NCBI GenBank assembly: GCA_037190665.1
Contig: JBBCJT010000052.1
Coordinates: 1 to 54,019 of the forward strand
DNA: 54,019 nt
Reading direction: 5' to 3'
Source of the DNA: JBBCJT01 sp037190665
Lineage (GTDB): Bacteria > Pseudomonadota > Alphaproteobacteria > Acetobacterales > Acetobacteraceae
Shown here: positions 42,653 through 51,186 of the stretch, piece by piece
Layout: each line of letters begins with the position of its first letter
Numbering within the stretch: the first letter of the stretch is position 1
Translations under genes and position numbers: made by a program
The notes under the pieces: generated by a model
The model's database searches: none
Told to the model about the DNA's origin: nothing
The model's input: the letters and a program-made list of their open reading frames with translations, nothing else

Positions 42653-44851
42653 ATGGACGGAAATGTTGGCCCGAGCCCCGGCAAATGCCCGGTCATGCAC
42701 CAGGCGAGCTTCGGGAACCGGTCGAACCGCGACTGGTGGCCGAACCAGCTCAATCTGAAGATCCTGCATCAGAACTCGTCCCTGCCCGACCCCATGGGCC
42801 AGGGGTTCGACTACGCCGAGGAGTTCAAGAAGCTCGACCTGGAGGCGCTGAAGAAGGACCTCTTCGCGCTGATGACGACGTCGCAGGACTGGTGGCCGGC
42901 CGATTTCGGCCACTACGGGCCGCTCTTCATCCGCATGGCGTGGCACAGCGCGGGCACCTACCGCATCGGTGACGGCCGCGGCGGCGCAGGGTCAGGCACG
43001 CAGCGCTTCGCGCCGCTCAACAGCTGGCCGGACAACGCGAACCTCGACAAGGCGCGCCGGCTGCTTTGGCCGATCAAGCAGAAGTACGGCAACAGGATCT
43101 CCTGGGCCGACCTGATGGTCTTCGCCGGCAACTGCGCGCTGGAGTCGATGGGGTTCAAGACCTTCGGCTTCGCGGGCGGCCGCGCCGATGTCTGGGAGCC
43201 GGAGGAGGACATCTACTGGGGCGCCGAGGACACCTGGCTGGGCGACAAGCGCTACAGCGGCGACCGCGACCTCGAGAACCCGCTCGCCGCCGTGCAGATG
43301 GGTCTGATCTACGTCAACCCGGAAGGGCCGAACGGCAACCCGGACCCGCTCGCCGCGGCGAAGGACATCCGCGAGACCTTCGCCCGCATGGCGATGAACG
43401 ATGAGGAGACCGTCGCGCTGATCGCCGGCGGCCACACCTTCGGCAAGACCCACGGCGCGGGCGATGCCGCCCTCGTCGGGCGGGAGCCCGAGGGCGCCGG
43501 GATCGAGGAGCAGGGTCTCGGCTGGAAGAGCAGCCACGCCAGCGGCAAGGGCGCGGACGCGATCACGAGCGGGCTGGAGGTGATCTGGACCTCCACGCCG
43601 ACCCGGTGGACGAACAACTTCTTCTGGAACCTGTTCGGCTATGAGTGGGAGCTGACCAAGAGCCCCGCCGGCGCGCATCAGTGGCGGCCGGTGAACGGGG
43701 CCGGCGCCAACTCGGTGCCCGATCCGTTCGACAAGACGAAGCGCCGCGCGCCCGCGATGCTGACCACGGACATCGCGCTGCGGACGGACCCGGACTACGA
43801 GAAGATCTCGCGGCGCTTCTACGAGAACCCGGACGAGTTCGCCGACGCCTTCGCGCGGGCCTGGTTCAAGCTGACGCATCGCGACATGGGACCGCGCGCG
43901 CGTTACCTCGGCTCGCTCGTCCCCTCCGAGGAACTGATCTGGCAGGACCCCGTCCCGCCCGTCACGCACGAACTGATCGACGAGCAGGACATCGCGGCGC
44001 TGAAGGCGAAGATCCTCGCCTCCGGCCTGTCCATCGCGGAGCTGGTGGCGACCGCCTGGGCTTCGGCGGCGACCTTCCGCGGCTCCGACAAGCGCGGCGG
44101 GGCGAATGGGGCGCGTATCCGCCTCGCACCGCAGAAGGACTGGGAGGTCAACCAGCCGGCCCAGCTCGCCTCCGTGCTCGCGAAGCTCGAGGAGATCCAG
44201 GCGGCGTTCAACGCGGCGCAGACCGGCGGGAAGAACGTGTCGCTCGCCGACCTGATCGTCCTCGGCGGGTGCGCCGCCGTGGAGCAGGCGGCGAAGAAGG
44301 GCGGGCACAACGTGACGGTACCCTTCACCCCCGGCCGCACCGACGCGTCGCAGGAGCAGACCGATGTCGACTCCTTCGCCGTGCTGGAGCCGATCGCGGA
44401 TGGGTTCCGCAACTACCTCAAGGGCCTCTACAGCGTGTCCGCGGAGGAACTGCTGGTCGATCGGGCACAGCTTCTCACGCTGACCGCGCCCGAGATGACC
44501 GTGCTCGTCGGCGGCATGCGCGCACTGAACACCAATGTCGGGCAGTCGTCGCATGGCGTCTTCACCAAGCAGCCGGAAACGCTCACCAACGACTTCTTCG
44601 TCAACCTGCTCGACATGGGCATGACATGGGTTCCGACTTCCGAAGCCGGTGAGGTGTTCGAGCTGCGCGACCGCGCCACGGGTGAGGCCAAGTGGACGGC
44701 CACGCGGGTGGACCTGGTCTTCGGATCGAACTCCCAGCTCCGCGCGCTGGCGGAGGTCTACGCACAGGATGACGCGAAGGCGAAGTTCGTGCGCGACTTC
44801 GTGGCGGCATGGACCAAGGTGATGAATCTGGACAGGTTCGACATCGCCTGA
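42653..44851 (+). CDS. katG: Catalase-peroxidase KatG
   Basis: 732 residues, full length. Distal haem residues Arg94, Trp97 and His98 in RMAWHSAGTYR. The proximal histidine is near 262 in GGHTFGKTHGAG. The Trp-Tyr-Met crosslink partners fit Trp97, Tyr about 219 (GLIYVNPEGPNG) and Met about 245 (ARMAMNDEE). The duplicated C-terminal peroxidase-like domain is intact. It destroys hydrogen peroxide in the cytoplasm. The transcript is probably controlled by the divergent oxyR. A long hairpin follows the stop. Confidence 0.98.
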   Translation: MDGNVGPSPGKCPVMHQASFGNRSNRDWWPNQLNLKILHQNSSLPDPMGQGFDYAEEFKKLDLEALKKDLFALMTTSQDWWPADFGHYGPLFIRMAWHSAGTYRIGDGRGGAGSGTQRFAPLNSWPDNANLDKARRLLWPIKQKYGNRISWADLMVFAGNCALESMGFKTFGFAGGRADVWEPEEDIYWGAEDTWLGDKRYSGDRDLENPLAAVQMGLIYVNPEGPNGNPDPLAAAKDIRETFARMAMNDEETVALIAGGHTFGKTHGAGDAALVGREPEGAGIEEQGLGWKSSHASGKGADAITSGLEVIWTSTPTRWTNNFFWNLFGYEWELTKSPAGAHQWRPVNGAGANSVPDPFDKTKRRAPAMLTTDIALRTDPDYEKISRRFYENPDEFADAFARAWFKLTHRDMGPRARYLGSLVPSEELIWQDPVPPVTHELIDEQDIAALKAKILASGLSIAELVATAWASAATFRGSDKRGGANGARIRLAPQKDWEVNQPAQLASVLAKLEEIQAAFNAAQTGGKNVSLADLIVLGGCAAVEQAAKKGGHNVTVPFTPGRTDASQEQTDVDSFAVLEPIADGFRNYLKGLYSVSAEELLVDRAQLLTLTAPEMTVLVGGMRALNTNVGQSSHGVFTKQPETLTNDFFVNLLDMGMTWVPTSEAGEVFELRDRATGEAKWTATRVDLVFGSNSQLRALAEVYAQDDAKAKFVRDFVAAWTKVMNLDRFDIA

Positions 44852-44859
44852 CCCTCGGA

Positions 44860-44894
44860 CGTTCGGACGCAGCCGGCCCGGTTGCGTCCGAACG
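44860..44894. terminator. Bidirectional hairpin between katG and the barrel gene
   Basis: CGTTCGGACGCA (44860-44871) and TGCGTCCGAACG (44883-44894) form a perfect 12-bp stem with an 11-nt loop, 8 bp after the katG stop and 33 bp beyond the stop of the convergent minus-strand gene. No T tract. Confidence 0.7.
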
Positions 44895-44927
44895 CCACCT
44901 TCGGCACCGCCGGATCGCGGCACGCCG

Positions 44928-45926
44928 TCAGAAGCTCATGCCGATGCCGATCGAGAAACCTCGCACGTCGTGCTCGCCGAAGACGTATCGGCCGAGAAGC
45001 CTGACGCGGCTGAGGTAGAGGCCGAACGCGCCGATCTCGTGGCTCGCGACGTCGATCTCCAGCCCTCCGCCGACCTTGGCGAGCCACCCGAAGCCGAGCG
45101 CTTCGCGCTGGTCGCCGAAGAAGTACGAGTTCGTTCCCTCGATCACCCATCGCAGCGGCCCGCCGAATACCTCGACACCGGTCGGCCATCGCAGCCGCGC
45201 CCACAGGCTCAGCGCCCGTGCTTCCGCAGTGCCGCGCGCAGCCGCCGTCGTGTCCCCGAACGTCTCCAGACGCATCTCGGTGTAGCGAAGCTCCACGTCG
45301 ATATCGCGCGCCGGCTTGCGATCGTAATAGGCAAGCGTCAGGGATCCGCCCAACCCCCACACATTGAGCTGGCCGCCGTTGAAGACCGCGATGTCCTGAT
45401 CCGTTCTGTGTGACAGCCACGCGCCGAACAGCGACGCGTCTGATGCGGCGTATCCGAGCGCACCGTTGATGATCGGGCGCAGATACAGGCCCTCCATGAG
45501 CCTGATATCGTAGCCGACGCCGACCGTCGCCGTGACGTTGTTCCAGCGCGCCGGCGTCAGGCGCATGTCCTCCCCGCCGGAGAAGACGAAGCGCGGATCG
45601 TATCGCGCGTAGCCGATATAGCCTTCGAGATAGAGGGGAAAGCTGTCGCTCCAGGTGAAGCCGGCTCCGATCTGGCCGAGCACCAGACGGGAGTCGCTGT
45701 TGTCATCCGTGCCCACGCCCTGGTCGATGCGCAGCGCGTTCGCGGTGCCATCGGGGATCATGTTGTAGCCCATGATGCCGAGCACCCCGTCCGGCTTCGA
45801 CGAAAGGCGGACACCGCTGAGTCCCGGCGTCTGCTGCGCGTGGGCGACCCCGGCGGCGGCGATGATCCCGCCCGCACACACGGCACCCGCCAGCCCCCGC
45901 CTCACCGCCGCGGACCACCGGCGCAT
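44928..45926 (-). CDS. Outer-membrane beta-barrel protein
   Basis: 332 residues. Signal peptide (AGAVCAGGIIAAAGVAHAQ, cleavage near 31). The remainder alternates polar and hydrophobic residues with many aromatic Tyr and Trp and ends IGIGMSF, the terminal Phe expected of outer-membrane barrels. No named family is certain. A solitary autotransporter-like barrel or porin-like role is possible. It is the last gene of a minus-strand run, 6 bp after the DUF502 gene. Confidence 0.7.
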   Translation of the reverse strand: MRRWSAAVRRGLAGAVCAGGIIAAAGVAHAQQTPGLSGVRLSSKPDGVLGIMGYNMIPDGTANALRIDQGVGTDDNSDSRLVLGQIGAGFTWSDSFPLYLEGYIGYARYDPRFVFSGGEDMRLTPARWNNVTATVGVGYDIRLMEGLYLRPIINGALGYAASDASLFGAWLSHRTDQDIAVFNGGQLNVWGLGGSLTLAYYDRKPARDIDVELRYTEMRLETFGDTTAAARGTAEARALSLWARLRWPTGVEVFGGPLRWVIEGTNSYFFGDQREALGFGWLAKVGGGLEIDVASHEIGAFGLYLSRVRLLGRYVFGEHDVRGFSIGIGMSF

Positions 45927-45932
45927 CGCTCC

Positions 45933-46523
45933 TCACCCCCCGGCGTGGGGTGCGGCCTGTTGCCGGGCGAGGCCGGCCTCGACCAGTTCCGGCAGGCCGA
46001 GGCCCCAGGAGGCGATCGCCTTCATGAACGGCAGCAGAGGAACGTCGAGCAGCGTGATCTTGTCGGGCGAGAAGATGTAGATCGCGCCCGACATGGGCGC
46101 GGGTGAGCCGGGCACGAAGACCAGCAGCCGGCCATCCCGCAGTTCATCCATCACCAGCGCCGGGCACTGCCCCTCCTCGCTCGCCGCGAGCGCGGGCCGG
46201 ATCTGGCGCCTCTCGCTCGCCGTCAGCAGCCCTTCGCTGGTGAAGGCCTTGACCAGACGATAGCCGGGGATGCGCTGGAGCAGTGTGGTTTCCAGGGCCT
46301 CCCTCGCCCATCGGCCCATGGCGGAGCGCACGGCGAGGCCCACCACCACGATCAGCAGCACGAACAGGGCAGCCGCGACGATCAGCGGATGGACATAGTT
46401 CCCCGCCAGCGGGTCGGCGGCGTCCTGCAGCCTGCGGACGATGCCGAGGATAAGCAGGACGACCGCCCCTAGCGGCATCACCACCATCGCGCCGTCGAGC
46501 AGCGCGCGTCGCAGCGTCCTCAT
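45933..46523 (-). CDS. DUF502-family membrane protein
   Basis: 196 residues with two transmembrane segments (MVVMPLGAVVLLILGIVRRL and VAAALFVLLIVVVGLAV), followed by LETTLLQRIPGYRLVKAFTS and later VFVPGSPAPMSGAIYIFSPDKI, the DUF502 signature. Function unknown. It overlaps the start of the preceding HAD gene's stop by 4 bp (ATGA), so the two are coupled. Confidence 0.82.
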   Translation of the reverse strand: MRTLRRALLDGAMVVMPLGAVVLLILGIVRRLQDAADPLAGNYVHPLIVAAALFVLLIVVVGLAVRSAMGRWAREALETTLLQRIPGYRLVKAFTSEGLLTASERRQIRPALAASEEGQCPALVMDELRDGRLLVFVPGSPAPMSGAIYIFSPDKITLLDVPLLPFMKAIASWGLGLPELVEAGLARQQAAPHAGG

Positions 46524-47530
46524 GACGGGAAGATCCGTTCCCAGTCGTCACGCATCGAGATGATGTGCCAGCCCCGCGCCGGCGCCTCGTCGAGCGCCCG
46601 GTCGAGACGGCCGACATGGCTTTCCCGGTCGTAGGCGTATTCGCGTTCCCGGTCGTCGTGGCGGACGATCATGCCGAGGCGCCGCCCCTCCCCTTCCGTC
46701 GTGTAGCGCAGCATCTGCGCGTCGCCGTCCGAATTGCCGAAGGCCGCGATGGGGCGGCGTCCGATATGGCGTGCGATGCCAACCGGCTTGCCCGGGCCGT
46801 CATCCACGAAGTCGACGCGCGGTTCGCGGATCAGCGCGATGCGTCCGTCCCGTTCCTCCGGCTTGAGCGCGAAGGTGGAGCCGACGACCTGGTGCGGCGG
46901 GATGCCGTAGATCTCCGCGGAGAAAGCCCGCACGAACTCCACACCGCCCCCGGAGACGATGAAGGTGGTGAAGCCGTTCGCCCGCAGCAGGGCCAGCAGC
47001 TCGAGCATCGGCTGGTAGACCAGCGCGGTGTACGGGCGTTGCCACTTCGCGTCGCGAGCGGTGGCGAGCCATTCCGCGGCGACGCGCTGGAACTGTTCGG
47101 GCGTGTTGCCCGCCTGTGCCGCGCCGGCGAGGCGCAGCAGGCCCTCCGTCCCGCCGGCCGTCGCGCCGTGGAGGTCGCCCGCGATGGCGGCGCGCAGGAC
47201 CGGATCCTGCGCCCAGTCCAGATGCTGCGGCGCGAGCGCGCGGATGCGGTCGAGGATGAAGATGAGCTGCGTATAGGCCGGCTGTTCGACCCAGAGCGTG
47301 CCATCATTGTCGAAGACGGCGATACGCTCCGGGATCGGCACATAGTCCGGACCGCCCTCGGTCGTGACCGCGGCGATGAAGTCGAGCACGGCGCGCCGGC
47401 GGGGCGTGTCGCGCCAGGACGGCAGCGGCGCCGCTGTCTGGCCACGCGCCGCCGATGCGAATGCGACACCGGCCAGCAGGCCGTACAGGCCCCGACGACG
47501 GATGCCAGGCAAGGTGATGCCAGAGTTCAT
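46520..47530 (-). CDS. Exported HAD-superfamily phosphatase
   Basis: 336 residues. A signal peptide (LPGIRRRGLYGLLAGVAFASAARGQ) with twin arginines suggests export. The catalytic DxD motif is FDNDGTLW (about 70-77), motif II is in FIVSGGGVEF, and the late motif AFGNSDGDAQML (about 270-281) supplies the metal-binding Asp residues. The family removes phosphate from small molecules (phosphoserine-phosphatase-like branch). The substrate is unknown. Grouping with a sulfatase suggests scavenging of esterified compounds in the periplasm (inference). Confidence 0.83.
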   Translation of the reverse strand: MNSGITLPGIRRRGLYGLLAGVAFASAARGQTAAPLPSWRDTPRRRAVLDFIAAVTTEGGPDYVPIPERIAVFDNDGTLWVEQPAYTQLIFILDRIRALAPQHLDWAQDPVLRAAIAGDLHGATAGGTEGLLRLAGAAQAGNTPEQFQRVAAEWLATARDAKWQRPYTALVYQPMLELLALLRANGFTTFIVSGGGVEFVRAFSAEIYGIPPHQVVGSTFALKPEERDGRIALIREPRVDFVDDGPGKPVGIARHIGRRPIAAFGNSDGDAQMLRYTTEGEGRRLGMIVRHDDREREYAYDRESHVGRLDRALDEAPARGWHIISMRDDWERIFPS

Positions 47531-47554
47531 GGATCGGACCTTCCGTATGGGGGA

Positions 47555-47581
47555 ACGGGCGGGCCTTCCCGGCCCGCCCGT
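47555..47581. terminator. Strong GC hairpin between sulfatase and HAD genes
   Basis: ACGGGCGGGCC (47555-47565) and GGCCCGCCCGT (47571-47581) form a perfect 11-bp stem with a 5-nt loop, 12 bp after the sulfatase stop on the minus strand. It may reduce read-through into the HAD gene. Confidence 0.65.
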
Positions 47582-47593
47582 CGACCGAGAGGT

Positions 47594-49210
47594 CTAGTTG
47601 CCCGCGCCGCCGGCGACGTCCTCCATCTGGCGCAGGATCGACTCGAGGTTGAAGGCATCCGGCCGCTGACGCGGGGGGAAGTCGCGGAAGGTCTCGTAGA
47701 ACTGCCGCGCCATCGCCTGTGCGGGGACCAGCAGATAGACGCGGTCCATGAACCAGTCGTTGTAGGTGTTGCTGCTCTCGTCCGCGCGCTCGAACGGGTC
47801 CATCCGCAGATCGAAGAGCTTCGGCACGCGAAGCTGCACGAACGGCTCGCGCCAGACACCGAACCCGACCCCGCGCTGTTCGAGGAAGACGACCTTCCAC
47901 CGTTCATATCGCATGGCCACCATCTGGCCGTCATCATTGAAGTAGTAGAATTCCTTGCGCGGCGCCTCCTGCGTCTGGGCAGTCAGCAGCGGTAGCTGGT
48001 TGTAGCCGTCCAGATGCACCTTGTAGGTGCGGCCTTGCGTCTCAAAGCCCTGCTTCAGCTTCTCCTTGATGTCCGCCTCCCCCGCTGCGGCGACCAGCGT
48101 GGGGAACCAGTCGAGGTTGGAGAAGATCGCGTTGGAGATGGCACCCGGCGCGATCCGGCCCGGCCAGCGGATGGCGCAGGGCACGCGGAACGCGCCCTCC
48201 CAGTTGCTGTTCTTCTCGCTGCGGAACGGCGTGTTCGCGGCATCGGGCCAGGAGTTGAAGTGCGGGCCGTTGTCGGTGCCGTAGATGACGATGGTGTCGT
48301 TCGCGATGCCGAGATCGTCGATCTTCTTCAGGATCTGCCCGACCTGATCGTCATGCTGGATCATGCCGTCGGCATATTCGTTCAGGCCGGAGCGGCCCCG
48401 GTACTCCGGCGGCACATGCGTGCGCAGATGCATACGCGTCGCGTTGAACCACAGGAAGATCGGCTGCTCACGGTGCTTGCGGTCCACGAAGTCGAGCGCG
48501 GCAGTCAGGAACTCGCCGTCCACCGTCTCCATGCGCTTGCGCGTCAGCGGTCCGGTGTTCTCGATCCGCTGCGTGCCGTCCGCGTTGGCCCAGGACTTGA
48601 TCACGCCGCGCGGGCCGAAGCGCCGACGGAATTCGGGGTTACGCGGATAGTCCTCGTTCTCCGGCTCCTCCTCCGCGTTCAGGTGGTAGAGGTTGCCGAA
48701 GAACTCGTCGAAGCCGTGCATGGTGGGCAAGTGTTCGTCACGGTCGCCGAGGTGGTTCTTGCCGAACTGCCCGGTGGCGTAGCCCATGCCCCGGAGCATG
48801 CGCGCGATGGTCGGGTCCTCGGGCTTCATCCCGGCCTGCGCGCCCGGCAGGCCGACCTTCGACAGCCCCGTGCGCACCGTTGCCTGTCCGGTGATGAAGG
48901 CGGACCGGCCGGCGGTGCAGGACTGCTCCGCGTAGTAGTCCGTGAAGGTGGTGCCTTCCTGGAAGATGCGGTCGATGTTGGGTGTGCGGTAACCCATCAT
49001 GCCGCGGTTGTTGTAGCTGATGTTCCAGTAGCCGACGTCGTCGCCCCAGATGACGATGATATGCGGCCGCCGCCCGCCTCCGGCGGATGGCGCCTGTGTC
49101 TGGGCGGGCTGCGCCTGCGCCATGCGCACCTGTGCGAGCGCGCCGGCCGCGAGGCCCGCCGCGCCGCCCAGCAGCATGCCGCGCCGCGAGCGTCCGTTCG
49201 TGTTGCTCAT
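47594..49210 (-). CDS. Exported type I sulfatase
   Basis: 538 residues from ATG 49210. The N-terminus has a twin-arginine signal (SRRGMLLGGAAGLAAGAL). Alkaline-phosphatase-fold metal ligands: IWGDDVGYW (Asp57, Asp58) and the C-terminal YGTDNGPH. The sulfatase motif is CTAGR (98-102) in SCTAGRSAFITG, where Cys98 becomes formylglycine. The next gene upstream encodes the maturase, which fits a Cys-type sulfatase activated before export. The substrate (aryl or carbohydrate sulfate) cannot be read. Confidence 0.93.
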   Translation of the reverse strand: MSNTNGRSRRGMLLGGAAGLAAGALAQVRMAQAQPAQTQAPSAGGGRRPHIIVIWGDDVGYWNISYNNRGMMGYRTPNIDRIFQEGTTFTDYYAEQSCTAGRSAFITGQATVRTGLSKVGLPGAQAGMKPEDPTIARMLRGMGYATGQFGKNHLGDRDEHLPTMHGFDEFFGNLYHLNAEEEPENEDYPRNPEFRRRFGPRGVIKSWANADGTQRIENTGPLTRKRMETVDGEFLTAALDFVDRKHREQPIFLWFNATRMHLRTHVPPEYRGRSGLNEYADGMIQHDDQVGQILKKIDDLGIANDTIVIYGTDNGPHFNSWPDAANTPFRSEKNSNWEGAFRVPCAIRWPGRIAPGAISNAIFSNLDWFPTLVAAAGEADIKEKLKQGFETQGRTYKVHLDGYNQLPLLTAQTQEAPRKEFYYFNDDGQMVAMRYERWKVVFLEQRGVGFGVWREPFVQLRVPKLFDLRMDPFERADESSNTYNDWFMDRVYLLVPAQAMARQFYETFRDFPPRQRPDAFNLESILRQMEDVAGGAGN

Positions 49211-49229
49211 ATGACGTCTCTCCACCGGT

Positions 49230-50204
49230 TCAGGATGCGTCGCGGCGGATGCAGCGGAAGCCGATATGGCTCATGCCGCTGTCCACCATCTGCGCGTGGC
49301 GCGCCGCCGGGCGGTAGCGCCGGCAGTAGGAAGGGGCGCAGAGGAAGGATCCCCCCTTCACCACCTTGCGCGGGATGCGGATCGCCGGCTGGGAGGCGTC
49401 ATAGGACCCCTCCATCGCCGGCCCGCGGGGATTCTTCGGCGTACAGCAAGGGCTGGCGGGGTCGGCCTCGTGCCGGGTTCCCCACCAGTCGGTGGTCCAC
49501 TCCCAGACATTGCCGCAGACCTCGAACAGGCCGTAGCCGTTGGCGGGAAAGGACCGCACCGGGCTGGTGCCGGCGAAGCCGTCCGCTTCGAAGTTCCGCC
49601 AGGGGAAAGGCCCCTGCCAGGTGTTGGCCATGTGCTGGCCGTCCGGCGTCAGTTCGTCGCCCCAGGCGAACTCCGCGCCTTCAAGGCCGCCGCGCGCGGC
49701 GAATTCCCATTCCGTCTCGGTCGGCAGTTCCTTGCCGGCCCATCGCGCGTAGGCCTGCGCGTCCTCGTAGGCGACCTGCACGACGGGATGATCCTCGCGC
49801 CCCGCGATCGTGCTGCCCGGGCCTTCCGGCGCCCGCCAATACGCGCCGCGCGTCCAGTGCCACCAGTTGGAGATGTCGCGCGTATCGACCGGCCCCTCGG
49901 TCATGCGGAACACCAGCGCACCCGGCTCCAGCATCGCCGGCTTGGCGCCGGGATACTGCGCGGGATCGAGCGGGCGTTCCGCGACGGTGACGTAGCCGGT
50001 CTCGGCCACGAAGGTGGCGAACGAAGCGTTGGTGACGGTGGTGGCGTCCATCCAGAACGCATCCACCTGCGCGCGATGCCGCGGTGCTTCTTCGGCGTAG
50101 TGGGTGTCCGACCCCATCAGGAAGCCGCCGGCCGGGATGCGCACCATGCCGGCCGGCGCACCCGATCGTGCGCTCACCTGTCCGCGCTGACTGGTCATCA
50201 GCAT
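49230..50204 (-). CDS. Formylglycine-generating enzyme (sulfatase maturase)
   Basis: 324 residues from ATG 50204, with GAGGAAG 5 bp upstream. The SUMF1/FGE fold is evident: MVRIPAGGFLMGSD, DAFWMDATTVTNASFATFV, ELPTETEWEFAARGG, NVWEWTTDWWG. The C-terminal KGGSFLCAPSYCRRYRPAAR carries the active-site pair Cys289 and Cys294, which bind copper in aerobic FGEs. It oxidises the sulfatase Cys to formylglycine. The gene lies 19 bp before the sulfatase, so the two form a matched pair. Confidence 0.94.
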   Translation of the reverse strand: MLMTSQRGQVSARSGAPAGMVRIPAGGFLMGSDTHYAEEAPRHRAQVDAFWMDATTVTNASFATFVAETGYVTVAERPLDPAQYPGAKPAMLEPGALVFRMTEGPVDTRDISNWWHWTRGAYWRAPEGPGSTIAGREDHPVVQVAYEDAQAYARWAGKELPTETEWEFAARGGLEGAEFAWGDELTPDGQHMANTWQGPFPWRNFEADGFAGTSPVRSFPANGYGLFEVCGNVWEWTTDWWGTRHEADPASPCCTPKNPRGPAMEGSYDASQPAIRIPRKVVKGGSFLCAPSYCRRYRPAARHAQMVDSGMSHIGFRCIRRDAS

Positions 50205-50326
50205 CGCCGCTTCCTCCGCGTCGTCTTGGTTCGCGAATGGGTCTGCGGCGTAACAATAAGTCGCGATATCGGGCGCCTATATCGGGTCTACACCCGGGAT
50301 CGCCTGCCTCCGGCCTCAGGTGGCCG

Positions 50327-50965
50327 TCAGATCAATGCAATGTTGTTGCGCGCCGCATAGCGGACGACATCGGCCGTGGTGTGCGCGCCGATCTTCCGCA
50401 TCAGCGCGCCACGGTGCGTCTCGACCGTCTTCACCGAGATGCCGAGACGGCGGGCGATCTCCTTGTTGGAGAACCCCTCCGCGATCGCCTGCGCCACCTC
50501 CCGCTCGCGCGGCGTCAGGACCGCGGGTTCGAGCGGCGTGTCGGCACCGCGGAGGTAGCCCTGCAGTATCCTGTCCGTGACCAGCGGGTTGAAGTACGGC
50601 TTGTGCGCCGCGAGCATCCCGACCGCGGCGATGATCTGCTGCTCCAGATCCGACTTCAGCAGATAGCCACGCGCGCCGGCTTCCAGCAGCTTTCGGATCA
50701 GTTCCTCGGATTCGACCATGGTGAACACGAGGATCTCCGTTGCCGGAGATACGGCGCGGATCTGCCGCGTCGCCTCGATGCCGTTCAGGTTCGGCATGGC
50801 GATATCCATGATCGCGACATCGGGCGACAGTTCGCCCGCGAGGCGGACCGCCTCCCTGCCGTCGGCCGCCTCGCCCACCACGGTCCAGTCGGCGTGCCCC
50901 TCCAGCACGCCGCGCAGCCCGCGACGCACCACGGCATGATCGTCTGCGAGCAGGATCCTCACCAA
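50327..50965 (-). CDS. NarL/FixJ-type response regulator
   Basis: 212 residues. Receiver domain with acidic ADD at 7-9 and phospho-acceptor Asp54 in AIMDIAMP, plus the conserved Lys in LLKSD. The LuxR-type HTH is at about 150-205 (LTPREREVAQAIAEGFSNKEIARRLGISVKTVETH). It acts with the divergent histidine kinase 221 bp away. The minus-strand FGE-sulfatase genes follow 122 bp downstream and may be among its targets (inference). Confidence 0.95.
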   Translation of the reverse strand: MVRILLADDHAVVRRGLRGVLEGHADWTVVGEAADGREAVRLAGELSPDVAIMDIAMPNLNGIEATRQIRAVSPATEILVFTMVESEELIRKLLEAGARGYLLKSDLEQQIIAAVGMLAAHKPYFNPLVTDRILQGYLRGADTPLEPAVLTPREREVAQAIAEGFSNKEIARRLGISVKTVETHRGALMRKIGAHTTADVVRYAARNNIALI

Positions 50966-51186
50966 ACGCCTCGCGCTCCGCCGCTGCCCCGATCATCTCG
51001 GAGAGGTCGGCACGATATACGCTCTCCGCTCCGGCGGCGCATCCGGTGAAGACCCGAGGGCACCTGAGACCCACGCACCCGATCGTCATCTTTCCGGGAT
51101 GACAGACACGGATGATGGCCCTTCAATCCCGGCCGCATGGGATCGCTCGACGGCAGGGTGCCGACACAGGCTCACGGGGAGAGAGC

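Noticed and set aside
42992..44923. 643-residue minus-strand frame opposite katG
   Set aside because: The katG frame is complete with all haem and crosslink residues. The antisense product is Arg/Val-rich without a family.
48014..49990. 658-residue plus-strand frame across sulfatase and maturase genes
   Set aside because: It spans two well-supported genes on the other strand and has low-complexity Arg/Pro content.
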